Origin: Deltaproteobacteria bacterium
Lineage (GTDB): Bacteria; Myxococcota; SpSt-1050
Assembly (NCBI GenBank): GCA_026416535.1
Contig: JAOAFA010000025.1
Coordinates: forward strand, 1 to 39,385
DNA: 39,385 nt
Direction of reading: 5' to 3'
The notes beneath the pieces were generated by a model that was not told the DNA's origin, made no database searches, and saw only the letters and a program-made list of their open reading frames with translations. The first letter of the stretch is position 1. The number at the start of each line of letters is the position of its first letter. The position numbers were made by a program, and so were the translations under genes. This document shows positions 1 through 9,179 of the stretch, piece after piece.

Positions 1-45
1 ATATTTGTGGATAAGGGAGCGGAGGATATAAAAGGGGTAGTATAA
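1..45 (+). CDS. Possible C-terminal tail of a gene cut by the window edge
   Basis: Frame 1 is open from the first base to a TAA at 43-45 and reads as 14 residues ending DIKGVV. The other two forward frames close earlier. The composition looks protein-like, but the stretch is too short to recognise a family or to exclude chance. If real, it is the end of a gene upstream of the pilus operon. Confidence 0.25.
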   Translation: MFVDKGAEDIKGVV

Positions 46-146
46 AAGCATATTTACGAGTAGACAATAGGTGTAGAAGTTTTGAGTTTTAGTTGAGTTC
101 TTATTTTGATTTATCAAAGGTAGTAAAAGTTAGTAATTGCACCCTC

Positions 147-209
147 AATTCTACCTGACACCCGGTGTTTTTAATTCTACCTGACACCCGGTGTTTTTAC
201 CTGACACCC
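147..209 (+). repeat. Two and a half tandem copies of a 26-bp repeat with a hairpin core
   Basis: Copy 1 (147-172) and copy 2 (173-198) are identical 26-mers. A third partial copy of 11 bases (199-209) repeats the ACCTGACACCC part. Each full copy contains ACACC-C-GGTGT, an inverted repeat around a single C, followed by five T. The GGTGTCAGGT sequence on the minus strand resembles motifs often found next to REP-associated tyrosine (Y1) transposases; this link is from memory. No transposase is visible here. A GTG inside copy 1 opens a long frame into pilB, but it has no ribosome binding site and is not a credible start. Confidence 0.85.
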
Positions 210-289
210 AAGGATGAGATTAAAAAGGTTACAAGAGAAGAGAAATTTCACATACAAAAACTTCCCACTATGGGGGGTATTTTTATATT

Positions 290-350
290 TCGACAGGACA
301 AAAAAGCTCATTATATAAAATATTTGATTTTTTCACATTATTATTATAAT
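290..350 (+). promoter_or_regulatory. Candidate sigma-70 promoters for the pilus operon
   Basis: Two overlapping candidates are visible. One is TCGACA (290-295) with an 18-base spacer to TATAAA (314-319). The other has a perfect TATAAT at 345-350 with a weak TTTGAT (323-328) 16 bases upstream. The second would give a very short leader ahead of the AGGAGG at 360-365. No TGGCAC-N5-TTGC sigma-54 promoter was seen upstream of the operon. AT-rich sequence makes chance matches likely. Confidence 0.4.
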
Positions 351-371
351 AAAACATACAGGAGGTTCAAT

Positions 372-2087
372 GTGGGTTCTCAAGATAAGCTAGGTGAACT
401 CCTAGTTAGAGAGAAATTGATATCCCTAGAACAGCTTAAAAAGGCGAAGGACTCTCAATCTAAAAGTGGAGAACGACTTGGTTCTATCTTAGTGAAGGAG
501 GGCTTTATAAAGGAGCAGGAGTACACAAATTTTCTAAGCAAATTATATAAAACCCCTGCCGTTGAACTCTCTGAGATGGAGCTGGATCCTCAAATTGCGA
601 AACTGATACCTCGGGATGTTTGTGATAAGCATTGTATTATTCCTATTAATAGAGCCGGTAATTCTATAATAGTTGCTATGTCTGACCCATCCAATGTATA
701 TGCCATAGACGATATTAAATTTTTAACGGGTTACAACGTCGAACCAGTTATTGCCTCTGAAGTGGCTATTAAAAATGCTATAAATAAGGTGTTTGGAAGT
801 ATTGAAAAACAGAAGCAGGAGAGCGAACTAAATTCTGCTATAGAGGCTCTTATTACTGAGATTGGGGCTGAGGGAGAGGAGGAGATGGAGACTATAGACT
901 TGGAAAAGGCCTCTTCTGCTAAACCTATTATAAGGCTTGTGAACCAAATACTGATTGATGCTATTGAGAGGAAGGCAAGTGATATTCATGTTGAATGTTA
1001 TGAAAAAGAATTCAGGATTAGATTTAGAATAGATGGTGATCTTGTAGAGGTACTAAAGCCTCCAATGAAGATAAGGATGGCTCTCATATCCAGACTTAAG
1101 ATTATGGCAAATTTAGATATAGCCGAACATAGAATACCGCAGGATGGAAGAATTAAGATAAAACTCAAAGATGGAAGAGAAATGGATTTTAGAGTCTCTG
1201 TACTTCCATGTGTGTTTGGAGAGAAGGTTGTCATGCGACTCCTTGACAAGTCTAATTTGCAATTAGATATGACAAAATTAGGGTTTGAGGACTTCCAGCT
1301 CAAGCAATTTAAAGAGGCAATTTATCAACCTTATGGTATGGTGCTTGTAACCGGTCCAACGGGGTCGGGAAAGACAACCACATTATATTCTGCCTTAGCA
1401 GAACTAAATAAGACAACAGTAAATATAATGACAGCTGAGGACCCGGTAGAGTATAACATAGAAGGTCTGAATCAGATTCAAATGCATGAAGAAATAGGGC
1501 TAACATTTGCATCTGCTCTAAGATCGTTCCTTCGCCAGGATCCTAATGTTATTCTTGTTGGTGAGATAAGGGATCTAGAGACCGCTGAAATAGCAATCAA
1601 AGCGGCTTTAACAGGGCAATTGGTTGTGTCAACCCTTCATACAAATGATGCGCCATCTTCTATAACTCGTCTAATTAATATGGGTATTGAGCCATTCCTT
1701 GTTGCATCTTCACTAAATCTGATTCAAGCTCAAAGACTTGTAAGGACAATTTGCAAAAATTGTAAAGAGCCAGTTGATATAGATAAAAAATATATGATTG
1801 AGTTGGGACTTACAGAAGAGGAGGCAGAAAGCGCGACTCCGATGAAAGGAAGAGGATGTGATAAATGTCGAGGAACAGGTTATAAGGGGAGAATAGGAAT
1901 ATATGAAATCTTACCAATTACGGAGGATATTCGAAATGCTATTATTGCGGGTATGTCCGACATAGAAATAAAGCATATCGCAATGAAAAAGGGAATGAAG
2001 ACACTGAGGCAGAGTGCTCTTTTAAAAATGGCTAAAGGTATTACCACCCTCGAAGAGGTGTTTGCTGTAACATTAGCAGATGAATAA
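372..2087 (+). CDS. pilB: Type IV pilus assembly ATPase PilB, first copy
   Basis: Hexameric GspE/PilB-family ATPase that powers pilus extension at the inner membrane. An N-terminal MshEN domain (about 1-140) precedes the ATPase core. Walker A GPTGSGKT is at about 328-335, the catalytic-glutamate region reads AEDPVEY, Walker B is near 393, and a zinc-type tetracysteine has C461/C464 and C496/C499. I place the start at GTG 372 because AGGAGG lies 6 bases upstream and because this gives 571 residues, matching the 572-residue paralogue next door. The frame stays open back to 165, but that extension runs through the repeats. In the first MshEN half-motif the usual arginine is lysine (KLGELL); the second keeps RLG. 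It is 15 bases upstream of the second pilB. PilB is preferred over GspE or MshE because pilT and pilC follow. Confidence 0.93.
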   Translation: MGSQDKLGELLVREKLISLEQLKKAKDSQSKSGERLGSILVKEGFIKEQEYTNFLSKLYKTPAVELSEMELDPQIAKLIPRDVCDKHCIIPINRAGNSIIVAMSDPSNVYAIDDIKFLTGYNVEPVIASEVAIKNAINKVFGSIEKQKQESELNSAIEALITEIGAEGEEEMETIDLEKASSAKPIIRLVNQILIDAIERKASDIHVECYEKEFRIRFRIDGDLVEVLKPPMKIRMALISRLKIMANLDIAEHRIPQDGRIKIKLKDGREMDFRVSVLPCVFGEKVVMRLLDKSNLQLDMTKLGFEDFQLKQFKEAIYQPYGMVLVTGPTGSGKTTTLYSALAELNKTTVNIMTAEDPVEYNIEGLNQIQMHEEIGLTFASALRSFLRQDPNVILVGEIRDLETAEIAIKAALTGQLVVSTLHTNDAPSSITRLINMGIEPFLVASSLNLIQAQRLVRTICKNCKEPVDIDKKYMIELGLTEEEAESATPMKGRGCDKCRGTGYKGRIGIYEILPITEDIRNAIIAGMSDIEIKHIAMKKGMKTLRQSALLKMAKGITTLEEVFAVTLADE

Positions 2088-2102
2088 CTATTTTGAGGTA
2101 TT

Positions 2103-3821
2103 ATGGCAAAACCACTTGGTGAATTACTTGTAAGAGAAAAATTAATCTCTATTAATCAGCTTCAGAGAGCTCTCGAGGAGCAGAAGAAATCTGGAGGTAG
2201 ATTAGTTGATAACCTTATTAAGCTTGGATTTGCAAAGGATGATCAGCTCGCTAATTTTCTCTCAAGTCAATATGGTATACCAGTTGTAAATTTAGATGAT
2301 TATCAGATAGATAGTGAGCTTATTAAAATTGTTCCTAAGGAGATGTGTATAAAACATACTATTATTCCGATAAATAGGGCTGGTAGTTCTCTTGTCATAG
2401 CTGTTGCTGATCCATCGAACATATTCGTTGTTGACGATGTAAAATTTCTGACAGGTTATAATGTTGAAAGAGTACTTGCCTCTTATAGTCAAATTAAATC
2501 AGCCATAGATAAATATTATGGAGCCGAACAAAAACAGCAAGCGCGAGAAGGAATGAGTTCATCAATATCTGATACATTAGATGTTCTAGAGGTGATAACA
2601 GAGGATGTACAAGATATAAATGTCTCTGAGCTCGAAAAGAGTGCATCTGATGCACCAATAGTTAAATTCGTAAATGCAGTTATTACAGATGCTATTAACA
2701 AAGGTGCAAGTGATATTCATATAGAACCTTATGAAAAATACATGCGAATAAGATATAGAATAGACGGTGTTCTATATGAAGTCTCTCGACCTCCCCTTGC
2801 AATTAAGGATGCTATATCAAGCCGTATTAAGATAATGGCAAAGATGAATATATCTGAGAGGAGGCTACCACAGGATGGAAGGATCAGAATGGTTTTCCCA
2901 GGGGATGAAGAGCCCATAGATTTTAGAGTATCAACACTTCCTTCTATATTTGGAGAGAGAATTGTCCTCAGAATCCTTAGAAAGGCGGGACTCCAGCAGG
3001 ATATGACAAAACTCGGCTTTGAACCCAAGCAGCTAGAAGACTACCAGTGGGCAATTTCTCAACCGTACGGTATGGTATTGGTAACTGGTCCTACAGGTTC
3101 AGGCAAAACTACTACGCTTTATTCAGCGCTTATGGAATTGAATAGGGACGATGTAAACCTGTCTACGGTTGAGGAGCCTGTTGAATATAATATAAGGGGT
3201 ATGAACCAGGTTCAGGTGAGGCCAGAAGTCGGTCTTACCTTTGCGGCAGCTCTAAGGTCATTCTTGCGCCAGGATCCGGATGTTATAATGGTAGGGGAGA
3301 TTAGAGACCTGGAGACAGCGGAGATCGCCATCAAATCTGCACTCACAGGACATTTGGTTCTCTCTACCCTACATACTAATGATGCACCCTCTACAATAAC
3401 GAGGCTTTTAAACATGGGGGTCGAACCCTTTCTTGTGGCCTCAGCGGTCCTTATCATTGTTTCCCAAAGACTTGTAAGGAAGATTTGCCCAGATTGTAAA
3501 GAGGAGGTGAGTGTCTCTCGAGAGGTCCTTGAAGGATTAGGTGTCCCAAAAGAGAAAATACCCACGTTCAAGGTTTATAAAGGTAAGGGTTGTGAAAGTT
3601 GTAATAATATAGGATACAAGGGGAGGATCGGTATATATGAGAATCTGAGATTTAACAGGGAAATAAGGGAAGCTATACTAAGAGGTGATTCAACTGCTGA
3701 GATTAGAAGGATTGCGATTAAAAATGGTATGATAACGCTCAGAGAAGCTGCGTTAAAAAAACTTGGTGATGGTATTACTACAATTGAAGAGGTTATAAGA
3801 ACTACGGCTGTTATTAGGTGA
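2103..3821 (+). CDS. pilB: Type IV pilus assembly ATPase PilB, second copy
   Basis: Second full-length PilB/GspE-type ATPase, 572 residues, collinear with the preceding gene and clearly similar along its whole length, so a tandem duplication is likely. It has an MshEN domain at about 1-140, Walker A at about 329-336, Walker B near 393-400, and tetracysteine C462/C465 and C496/C499. The catalytic-glutamate segment reads VEEPVEY instead of the more usual VEDPVEY, keeping the first glutamate. Its MshEN half-motifs are more eroded than in copy one: PLG in the first and RLV in the second, where RLG is usual. GAGGT at 2096-2100 supports the ATG. All ATPase motifs look intact, so it should be active. 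The two copies could form mixed hexamers or serve different pili. Confidence 0.93.
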   Translation: MAKPLGELLVREKLISINQLQRALEEQKKSGGRLVDNLIKLGFAKDDQLANFLSSQYGIPVVNLDDYQIDSELIKIVPKEMCIKHTIIPINRAGSSLVIAVADPSNIFVVDDVKFLTGYNVERVLASYSQIKSAIDKYYGAEQKQQAREGMSSSISDTLDVLEVITEDVQDINVSELEKSASDAPIVKFVNAVITDAINKGASDIHIEPYEKYMRIRYRIDGVLYEVSRPPLAIKDAISSRIKIMAKMNISERRLPQDGRIRMVFPGDEEPIDFRVSTLPSIFGERIVLRILRKAGLQQDMTKLGFEPKQLEDYQWAISQPYGMVLVTGPTGSGKTTTLYSALMELNRDDVNLSTVEEPVEYNIRGMNQVQVRPEVGLTFAAALRSFLRQDPDVIMVGEIRDLETAEIAIKSALTGHLVLSTLHTNDAPSTITRLLNMGVEPFLVASAVLIIVSQRLVRKICPDCKEEVSVSREVLEGLGVPKEKIPTFKVYKGKGCESCNNIGYKGRIGIYENLRFNREIREAILRGDSTAEIRRIAIKNGMITLREAALKKLGDGITTIEEVIRTTAVIR

Positions 3822-3837
3822 ACCTGAAAGGAGGTAT

Positions 3838-4911
3838 ATGCCGAATTTACATCAATTATTAAAAGCGTTAATAGAAAAAGGTGCTTCGGATATGCATATT
3901 ACAACTGGTTCTCCACCCCAATTAAGAATAGATGGCAAGCTTGTGCCGCTTAAACTCCCTCCACTTACACCAGCTGAGACTAAGGAGTTGTGTTATTCAA
4001 TTTTAACAGATGCTCAAAAGAGAAGATTTGAGGAGGAGAACGAACTTGACCTATCTTTTGGTATCAAAGGATTATCAAGGTTTAGGGCAAATATCTTTAT
4101 GCAAAGGGGGGCTGTAGCAGGGGCGTTTAGAGTTATCCCATTTAAGATTATGACCTTTCAGGAGCTGGGGCTTCCTCCTATAGTCGCAGAACTTGCCAAA
4201 AAACCACGTGGGTTGATTCTTGTTACCGGTCCAACTGGAGCCGGTAAGACAACAACGCTTGCCTCTATAATTGATAGAATAAATACCGAAAGACATGAAC
4301 ATATAGTAACAATAGAAGATCCAATCGAGTATCTTCACCCTCATAAAAATTGTATAGTTAATCAAAGGGAAGTAGGTTCGGATACGGCATCCTTCAAAAA
4401 GGCTCTTAAGTATATTTTAAGACAGGATCCAGATGTGGTGCTTATCGGTGAGATGAGGGATCTCGAGACTATAGAGGCTGCGCTAACTATTGCTGAAACT
4501 GGACATTTGGCATTTGCAACGCTTCATACCAATTCTTGTGTACAGACTATTAACAGGATTATAGATGTCTTTCCACCATATCAACAGCCTCAAGTTAGGG
4601 CACAGCTTTCATTTGTTTTGGAAGGGGTATTGTCTCAACAGTTACTACCAAGAATCGGTGGTGGAAGGGTATTAGCTCTTGAAATAATGATACCAAATGC
4701 AGCTATTAGAAACTTGATAAGGGAAGATAAGATTCATCAGATATACTCATTGATGCAGGTTGGACAATCAAAGTATGGGATGCAAACAATGAATCAATCA
4801 TTGGCGATGTTGTATTTAAAGAAGTTGATTACTTTGGAAGAGGCTGTTGGGAGATCTTCTGATCCGGAAGAGTTAAAGAATATAATTGCCAAAGGCGGAA
4901 TAAGCCAATAA
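3838..4911 (+). CDS. pilT: Type IV pilus retraction ATPase PilT
   Basis: Hexameric ATPase that depolymerises pili and drives twitching motility and DNA uptake. Length (357 residues) is normal for PilT. Visible are the N-terminal GASDMHIT segment, Walker A GPTGAGKTTT at about 131-140, the EDPIEY catalytic segment, the RQDPDVVLIGEMRDLET Walker B region, and the PilT signature AIRNLIRE near residue 290, which separates it from PilB and GspE. It lacks the MshEN domain and tetracysteine of the two genes before it. AGGAGGT sits just ahead of the ATG, 16 bases after pilB copy two, within the same operon. Confidence 0.96.
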   Translation: MPNLHQLLKALIEKGASDMHITTGSPPQLRIDGKLVPLKLPPLTPAETKELCYSILTDAQKRRFEEENELDLSFGIKGLSRFRANIFMQRGAVAGAFRVIPFKIMTFQELGLPPIVAELAKKPRGLILVTGPTGAGKTTTLASIIDRINTERHEHIVTIEDPIEYLHPHKNCIVNQREVGSDTASFKKALKYILRQDPDVVLIGEMRDLETIEAALTIAETGHLAFATLHTNSCVQTINRIIDVFPPYQQPQVRAQLSFVLEGVLSQQLLPRIGGGRVLALEIMIPNAAIRNLIREDKIHQIYSLMQVGQSKYGMQTMNQSLAMLYLKKLITLEEAVGRSSDPEELKNIIAKGGISQ

Positions 4912-4926
4912 AAGGAGGGTAAATAA

Positions 4927-6138
4927 ATGCCAGTATTTCTTTGGGAAGGAACTACTAAGACAGGAGAAAAGAGGAGTGGACAGACAGAAGGACCAAATGA
5001 AGAGTTTGTCATAGCTTTATTAAAGAAACAAGAGATTCAGGTTACTTCGATAAAAAGGAAGACGCAGTTAAAGTTTGATCTTTCTGCGATTTCCTTTGGA
5101 ACAGGCGTTAGTAGTAAAGACTTAGTTGTCTTTACAAGACAGTTCGCTACAATGATTAATGCCGGTCTTCCACTTGTTACGTGCCTAGATATCTTGGGTA
5201 ATCAGTCTGATAATCCTGCCCTAAAAAAGATTCTTCTTCAAGTCAAGAGTGATGTAGAAGGGGGTTCTACATTTGCGGACGCTCTTCGCAAACACCCCAA
5301 GGTATTTGATGATCTATTTGTAAACCTTGTAGCAGCTGGAGAGATAGGGGGTATCCTTGATACAATTATGAATAGATTAGCGGCTTATATTGAAAAAAAT
5401 GAAAAGATTGTCAGAAAGGTCAAAGGAGCAATGACATATCCCCTTGTGGTGCTTGGAGTAGCTGTCTTGCTTGTGATAGGTATGTTGTGGAAAGTTATCC
5501 CTATGTTTGAAAAGATGTTTAGAGATTTTGGTGGGGAATTACCTGGACCTACCCAATTTGTTATAGACCTATCAAACGCATTTATGAATCATGCTTTATT
5601 GATTGTGGGATCCATTGTGGGTTTTGTGGTGGCATTTATTTTATTTTACAAGAGCAAACCAGGGAAAGAGATATTTGATAGAATTCTAATACAATCGCCT
5701 GTATTTGGAGATATAATTAGAAAATCCGCGGTTGCAAAGTTTACCAGAACTATGAGCACTATGATTGCCTCGGGTGTCCCCATACTTGATGGTCTCAATA
5801 TTGTTGCTAGAGCGGCTGGGAATGTGGTTGTTGAAAAGGCTATTATGTATACAAGGGACAAAATAAGTGAGGGTAAAAATATTGCAGAGCCTATGATGGA
5901 GACAAAGGTCTTCCCACCCATGGTTGTTCAAATGATAGCAGTAGGGGAGGCAACGGGAGCTATGGATACTATGATGTCTAAAATAGCCGATTTTTATGAG
6001 GATGAGGTTGACACAGCTGTAGAGACTATGACCTCATTACTTGAGCCAATAATTATGATTTTCCTTGCTATAGTTGCTGGTGGTCTTGTTGTCTCAATGT
6101 ATTTGCCAATATTTAGTGTAGCAGGCGCAATTAAGTAA
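4927..6138 (+). CDS. pilC: Type IV pilus inner-membrane platform protein PilC
   Basis: Polytopic platform protein on which PilB and PilT act to add or remove pilins. The 403-residue protein has the standard two-repeat T2SSF layout. Repeat one is at about 65-190 (FTRQFATMINAGLPL) and ends in a membrane segment. A second membrane segment lies at about 215-240. Repeat two is at about 270-400 (FTRTMSTMIASGVPI) and ends in a C-terminal membrane helix. Conserved GEIGGIL and GEATGAMD motifs are both present. AGGAGGG is 8 bases before the ATG. It lies 15 bases after pilT and 15 before the sensor kinase. Confidence 0.96.
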   Translation: MPVFLWEGTTKTGEKRSGQTEGPNEEFVIALLKKQEIQVTSIKRKTQLKFDLSAISFGTGVSSKDLVVFTRQFATMINAGLPLVTCLDILGNQSDNPALKKILLQVKSDVEGGSTFADALRKHPKVFDDLFVNLVAAGEIGGILDTIMNRLAAYIEKNEKIVRKVKGAMTYPLVVLGVAVLLVIGMLWKVIPMFEKMFRDFGGELPGPTQFVIDLSNAFMNHALLIVGSIVGFVVAFILFYKSKPGKEIFDRILIQSPVFGDIIRKSAVAKFTRTMSTMIASGVPILDGLNIVARAAGNVVVEKAIMYTRDKISEGKNIAEPMMETKVFPPMVVQMIAVGEATGAMDTMMSKIADFYEDEVDTAVETMTSLLEPIIMIFLAIVAGGLVVSMYLPIFSVAGAIK

Positions 6139-6153
6139 AAAACAAATCATAAC

Positions 6154-7782
6154 ATGCAAACTTACTCCAACGAAAACTTCAGAACTAGACTAATCTGGGT
6201 AATGCTTTTTAGAATTATAATTGTCTCTCTGCTGCTTGTTGCAACCTTGATGAGACATATAAGGGAATTTGAGTTTATAGTCAAACTTAACTCCTCTTTT
6301 ATAGTGTTAATAATAATATCTGCCTATCTAGCTTCTCTTGTATACTTGTATTTGTTAAGACAAGCCAGTTGGTATAGGGTATCGGCGATAACCCAAATTA
6401 TTGGGGACATTATATTTGCATCGGCACTTTGTTATTTCACTGGCAAGGATGGCTCAGTATTTACAATATTTTTTGCTTTTGCAATAATAATAGCATCTAT
6501 TCTGTTTTCGAGAGCCGGTGCATATATAATTGCGACTATCTCCTCAGTGATAATTCTAATTTTTGCTGTTGATAGGCAGTTTCTCTTCCTGCCATATATC
6601 TCTGGGATGGTAGTAGACAACACTAAACCTCCCTTGGATCAGATGGTATATTCTGTATTCATTCATGTCTTGGCCTACTTTGTAATTGCCCAGCTAAGTT
6701 CATTTCTCTCAGTTGAACTAAAGACTACAAGTGAGAGGTATTATGAACAAAAGAGAGACTATGATATATTATACGAACAGTATAAGACGATTGTGGAAAA
6801 TTTATCAGATGGTGTTGTATTATTTAAAAATGGCAAGCTCATGTATATGAATGATGTTGCAGCTGATATATTTGAGATAAACAAGGCAACACAAAATGAT
6901 TATGAGATTGGTGAGAAGATGAGAGACACATTGCAGAGACTAAGTATTTCATCAGGTGGAGAGATTTCATCGTTTGCGACAGGAAGTAATAAGATTATTT
7001 CTGTAAAGCACAGACGGAAGACATATGGTAAAGATGATATTGAAGATATATACATTATATCTGATCTTACTGAAAGTAGAAGAATGCAGGATGAAATTGT
7101 ACGTTCCGAAAAACTCGCCTCCATTGGGAAGGTTGCTACCGGCTTCGCCCATGAGATCAGAAATCCGCTCTCTTCTATACTCGGTTCCATTGAGCTTATA
7201 ATGAGGACGACAAAATTTGAAAATGAGAACAATACCCTTATGAACATTATCGTTAAGGAACTATTAAGAGTAAATGAGCTTATAGAACGTTTCCTTATGT
7301 TTGCCAGACCTATGCCGCCAAAGTTTACGTCCGTGAACCTAAAGCAGATTGTTTCTGAAGTAGTGGAAATGATTAAGTTTGATAAAGATTATAGAGAGGG
7401 TATTAGGATTGAGATCGAGGATGAACTTATGACTGACATAATGGCAGATCCATCGATGATGAAACAGGTATTCTGGAATCTACTTAAAAATTCTGTTCAG
7501 GCAATAAAGGAAGATGGAGAAATCATGATAACTATAAAAAAGGGCAAAGATGACGGTTTTGCTGAGATTGAAGTAAAGGATACAGGTTGTGGTATACCCC
7601 AGACAGAACTCAACAAGATCTTTGACCCATTTTATTCTACAAAAGAGAAGAGCATTGGTATTGGACTATCAATTATCCACTCCATTATCAAAGAGCATAA
7701 AGGAAGAATAGATGTAGATTCTGTTGTAAACGAGGGGACAACATTTAGGATTATGTTACCTATAGAACATGCTGAGGGTTAA
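6154..7782 (+). CDS. pilS: PilS-like membrane sensor histidine kinase
   Basis: Sensor kinase of the PilS/PilR pair, which usually controls pilin transcription. It has 542 residues. About six membrane segments lie within residues 13-190, then a short coiled linker, and a PAS-like domain at about 205-300 (VENLSDGVVLF). The dimerisation/phosphoacceptor box GFAHEIRNPLSSI has its histidine at about 333. The HATPase domain shows the N box (WNLLKNSVQAI), DTGCGIP, FDPFYSTK and GIGLSI. Six membrane helices plus PAS is the PilS layout. The Shine-Dalgarno is weak, so translation may be coupled to pilC 15 bases upstream. The response regulator follows after 2 bases. Confidence 0.9.
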   Translation: MQTYSNENFRTRLIWVMLFRIIIVSLLLVATLMRHIREFEFIVKLNSSFIVLIIISAYLASLVYLYLLRQASWYRVSAITQIIGDIIFASALCYFTGKDGSVFTIFFAFAIIIASILFSRAGAYIIATISSVIILIFAVDRQFLFLPYISGMVVDNTKPPLDQMVYSVFIHVLAYFVIAQLSSFLSVELKTTSERYYEQKRDYDILYEQYKTIVENLSDGVVLFKNGKLMYMNDVAADIFEINKATQNDYEIGEKMRDTLQRLSISSGGEISSFATGSNKIISVKHRRKTYGKDDIEDIYIISDLTESRRMQDEIVRSEKLASIGKVATGFAHEIRNPLSSILGSIELIMRTTKFENENNTLMNIIVKELLRVNELIERFLMFARPMPPKFTSVNLKQIVSEVVEMIKFDKDYREGIRIEIEDELMTDIMADPSMMKQVFWNLLKNSVQAIKEDGEIMITIKKGKDDGFAEIEVKDTGCGIPQTELNKIFDPFYSTKEKSIGIGLSIIHSIIKEHKGRIDVDSVVNEGTTFRIMLPIEHAEG

Positions 7783-7784
7783 TT

Positions 7785-9179
7785 ATGCCTGACATCCTGA
7801 TCGTTGAAGATGAAGAAAGTTTAAGGGAGGTCTTAAAGATAAATTTTAAAAGGCAGAATTACAGTTTAGATTGTGCGGAGAGCTTTAAACAGGCTAAAGA
7901 GTTTATCGATAAAAACAGTTATGATGTGGTGTTAACTGATTATAGACTTAAAGGTTCCTCTGGTTTTGATGTATTAAAGTATCAACAGGAAAAGATGCCA
8001 CTTGCACAGACGATTTTAATGACGGCGTATGCTACAGTTGAAAATGCAATTGAGGCACTTAAGTTAGGCGCATATCACTACTTAATCAAACCGTTAAAGA
8101 TGGAAGAGCTTAATGCTATTGTTGGTAAGGCTATTGAAACAGCGAGGATACTAAAAGAAAACTATCGATTGAAAGAGCAGTTAAGAAAACAATACGCTGT
8201 CGAGGGTATTATCGGTAAGTCACCCAAGATGGTCAAAATTTTCGACCTTGTAAAGAAGATAGCAGAGACAAAGACAACTATTCTGATAACAGGTCAGAGT
8301 GGAACAGGTAAGGAAGTAATTGCCAGAGCAATTCATGGTTTGTCTAGGAGGGAAGGTGAATTTATTGTAGTAAACTGTGGGGCGCTTCCAGAATCTCTTT
8401 TTGAGTCAGAATTATTCGGTCATGTAAAAGGTGCCTTCACCGATGCTAAATTTGACAAGAGGGGTCTTGTAGAGGAGGCAAACAAAGGGACACTGTTTCT
8501 TGATGAGATAACTGAGATCCCTCTGAACCTTCAGGTAAAACTTTTGGGTTTATTGCAAAGCTCGAGGGCAAGGCGGGTTGGTGATACTAGGGAATACGAA
8601 GTAGATATTAGGGTCATTGCAGCCACCAATAAAAATATTGAGAGCGAGGTTGAGAAGGGTCGCTTTAGAGAGGATCTTTATTACAGGGTAAATGTTATAA
8701 GAATTGAACTGCCACCTCTTAAGGAGAGAAAGGAAGATATACCCCTTTTAGTTGATAATTTTATAAGACTGTATTCTGCAGAACAGAATAAGGCAATACA
8801 GGGAATCAGTGAGGATGCCCTTAAACTTATTATGAATTATGACTTTCCTGGTAATGTGAGACAATTGGAGAATATCATAGAGCGTGCTGTAACTCTGACA
8901 AAGGATGGCAAGATTGGTATGGATGTGCTCCCCGATTTTATTAGAAATACCAGTTGTGAACCTGTAAGTAGTATCTACCAATATGGGGGAATAGATCTTG
9001 ATGCAAAGCTCATGGAAATTGAAAAGGAGGCAATACTTTCGGCCCTAAAAGAGGCAAATGGGAAAAAAACTCAAGCAGCAAGGTTGTTGGGACTTTCTTT
9101 TAGGTCTTTTAGATATAGATGCCAAAAGTATGGCATAGCAGCCGATGAAGAAGAGGCAGAAGAAAATAAAGAACAGTAA
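7785..9179 (+). CDS. pilR: PilR-like sigma-54-dependent response regulator
   Basis: NtrC-family activator, 464 residues. The receiver domain (1-120) has its phosphoacceptor at about D52 in LTDYRLKG and a conserved lysine in LIKPLK. The AAA+ domain (about 140-370) has Walker A GQSGTGKE at about 170-177, the sigma-54 contact loop reading GAFTDA at about 216-221 instead of the canonical GAFTGA, and Walker B GTLFLDEI. A Fis-type helix-turn-helix at the C terminus (TQAARLLGLSFRSFRYR) closely matches PilR. The GAFTDA variant is known in other members and is probably functional. Its TAA stop shares the A of the pilD start codon. The expected target is a sigma-54 pilin promoter, which lies outside this window. 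Confidence 0.92.
   Translation: MPDILIVEDEESLREVLKINFKRQNYSLDCAESFKQAKEFIDKNSYDVVLTDYRLKGSSGFDVLKYQQEKMPLAQTILMTAYATVENAIEALKLGAYHYLIKPLKMEELNAIVGKAIETARILKENYRLKEQLRKQYAVEGIIGKSPKMVKIFDLVKKIAETKTTILITGQSGTGKEVIARAIHGLSRREGEFIVVNCGALPESLFESELFGHVKGAFTDAKFDKRGLVEEANKGTLFLDEITEIPLNLQVKLLGLLQSSRARRVGDTREYEVDIRVIAATNKNIESEVEKGRFREDLYYRVNVIRIELPPLKERKEDIPLLVDNFIRLYSAEQNKAIQGISEDALKLIMNYDFPGNVRQLENIIERAVTLTKDGKIGMDVLPDFIRNTSCEPVSSIYQYGGIDLDAKLMEIEKEAILSALKEANGKKTQAARLLGLSFRSFRYRCQKYGIAADEEEAEENKEQ

Noticed and set aside
165-371. Similarity of the pilB upstream extension (KLPTMGGIFIF) to an MraY motif
   Set aside because: Only a handful of residues match, the stretch has no ribosome site, and the surrounding sequence does not read as MraY. 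Chance is the simpler explanation.
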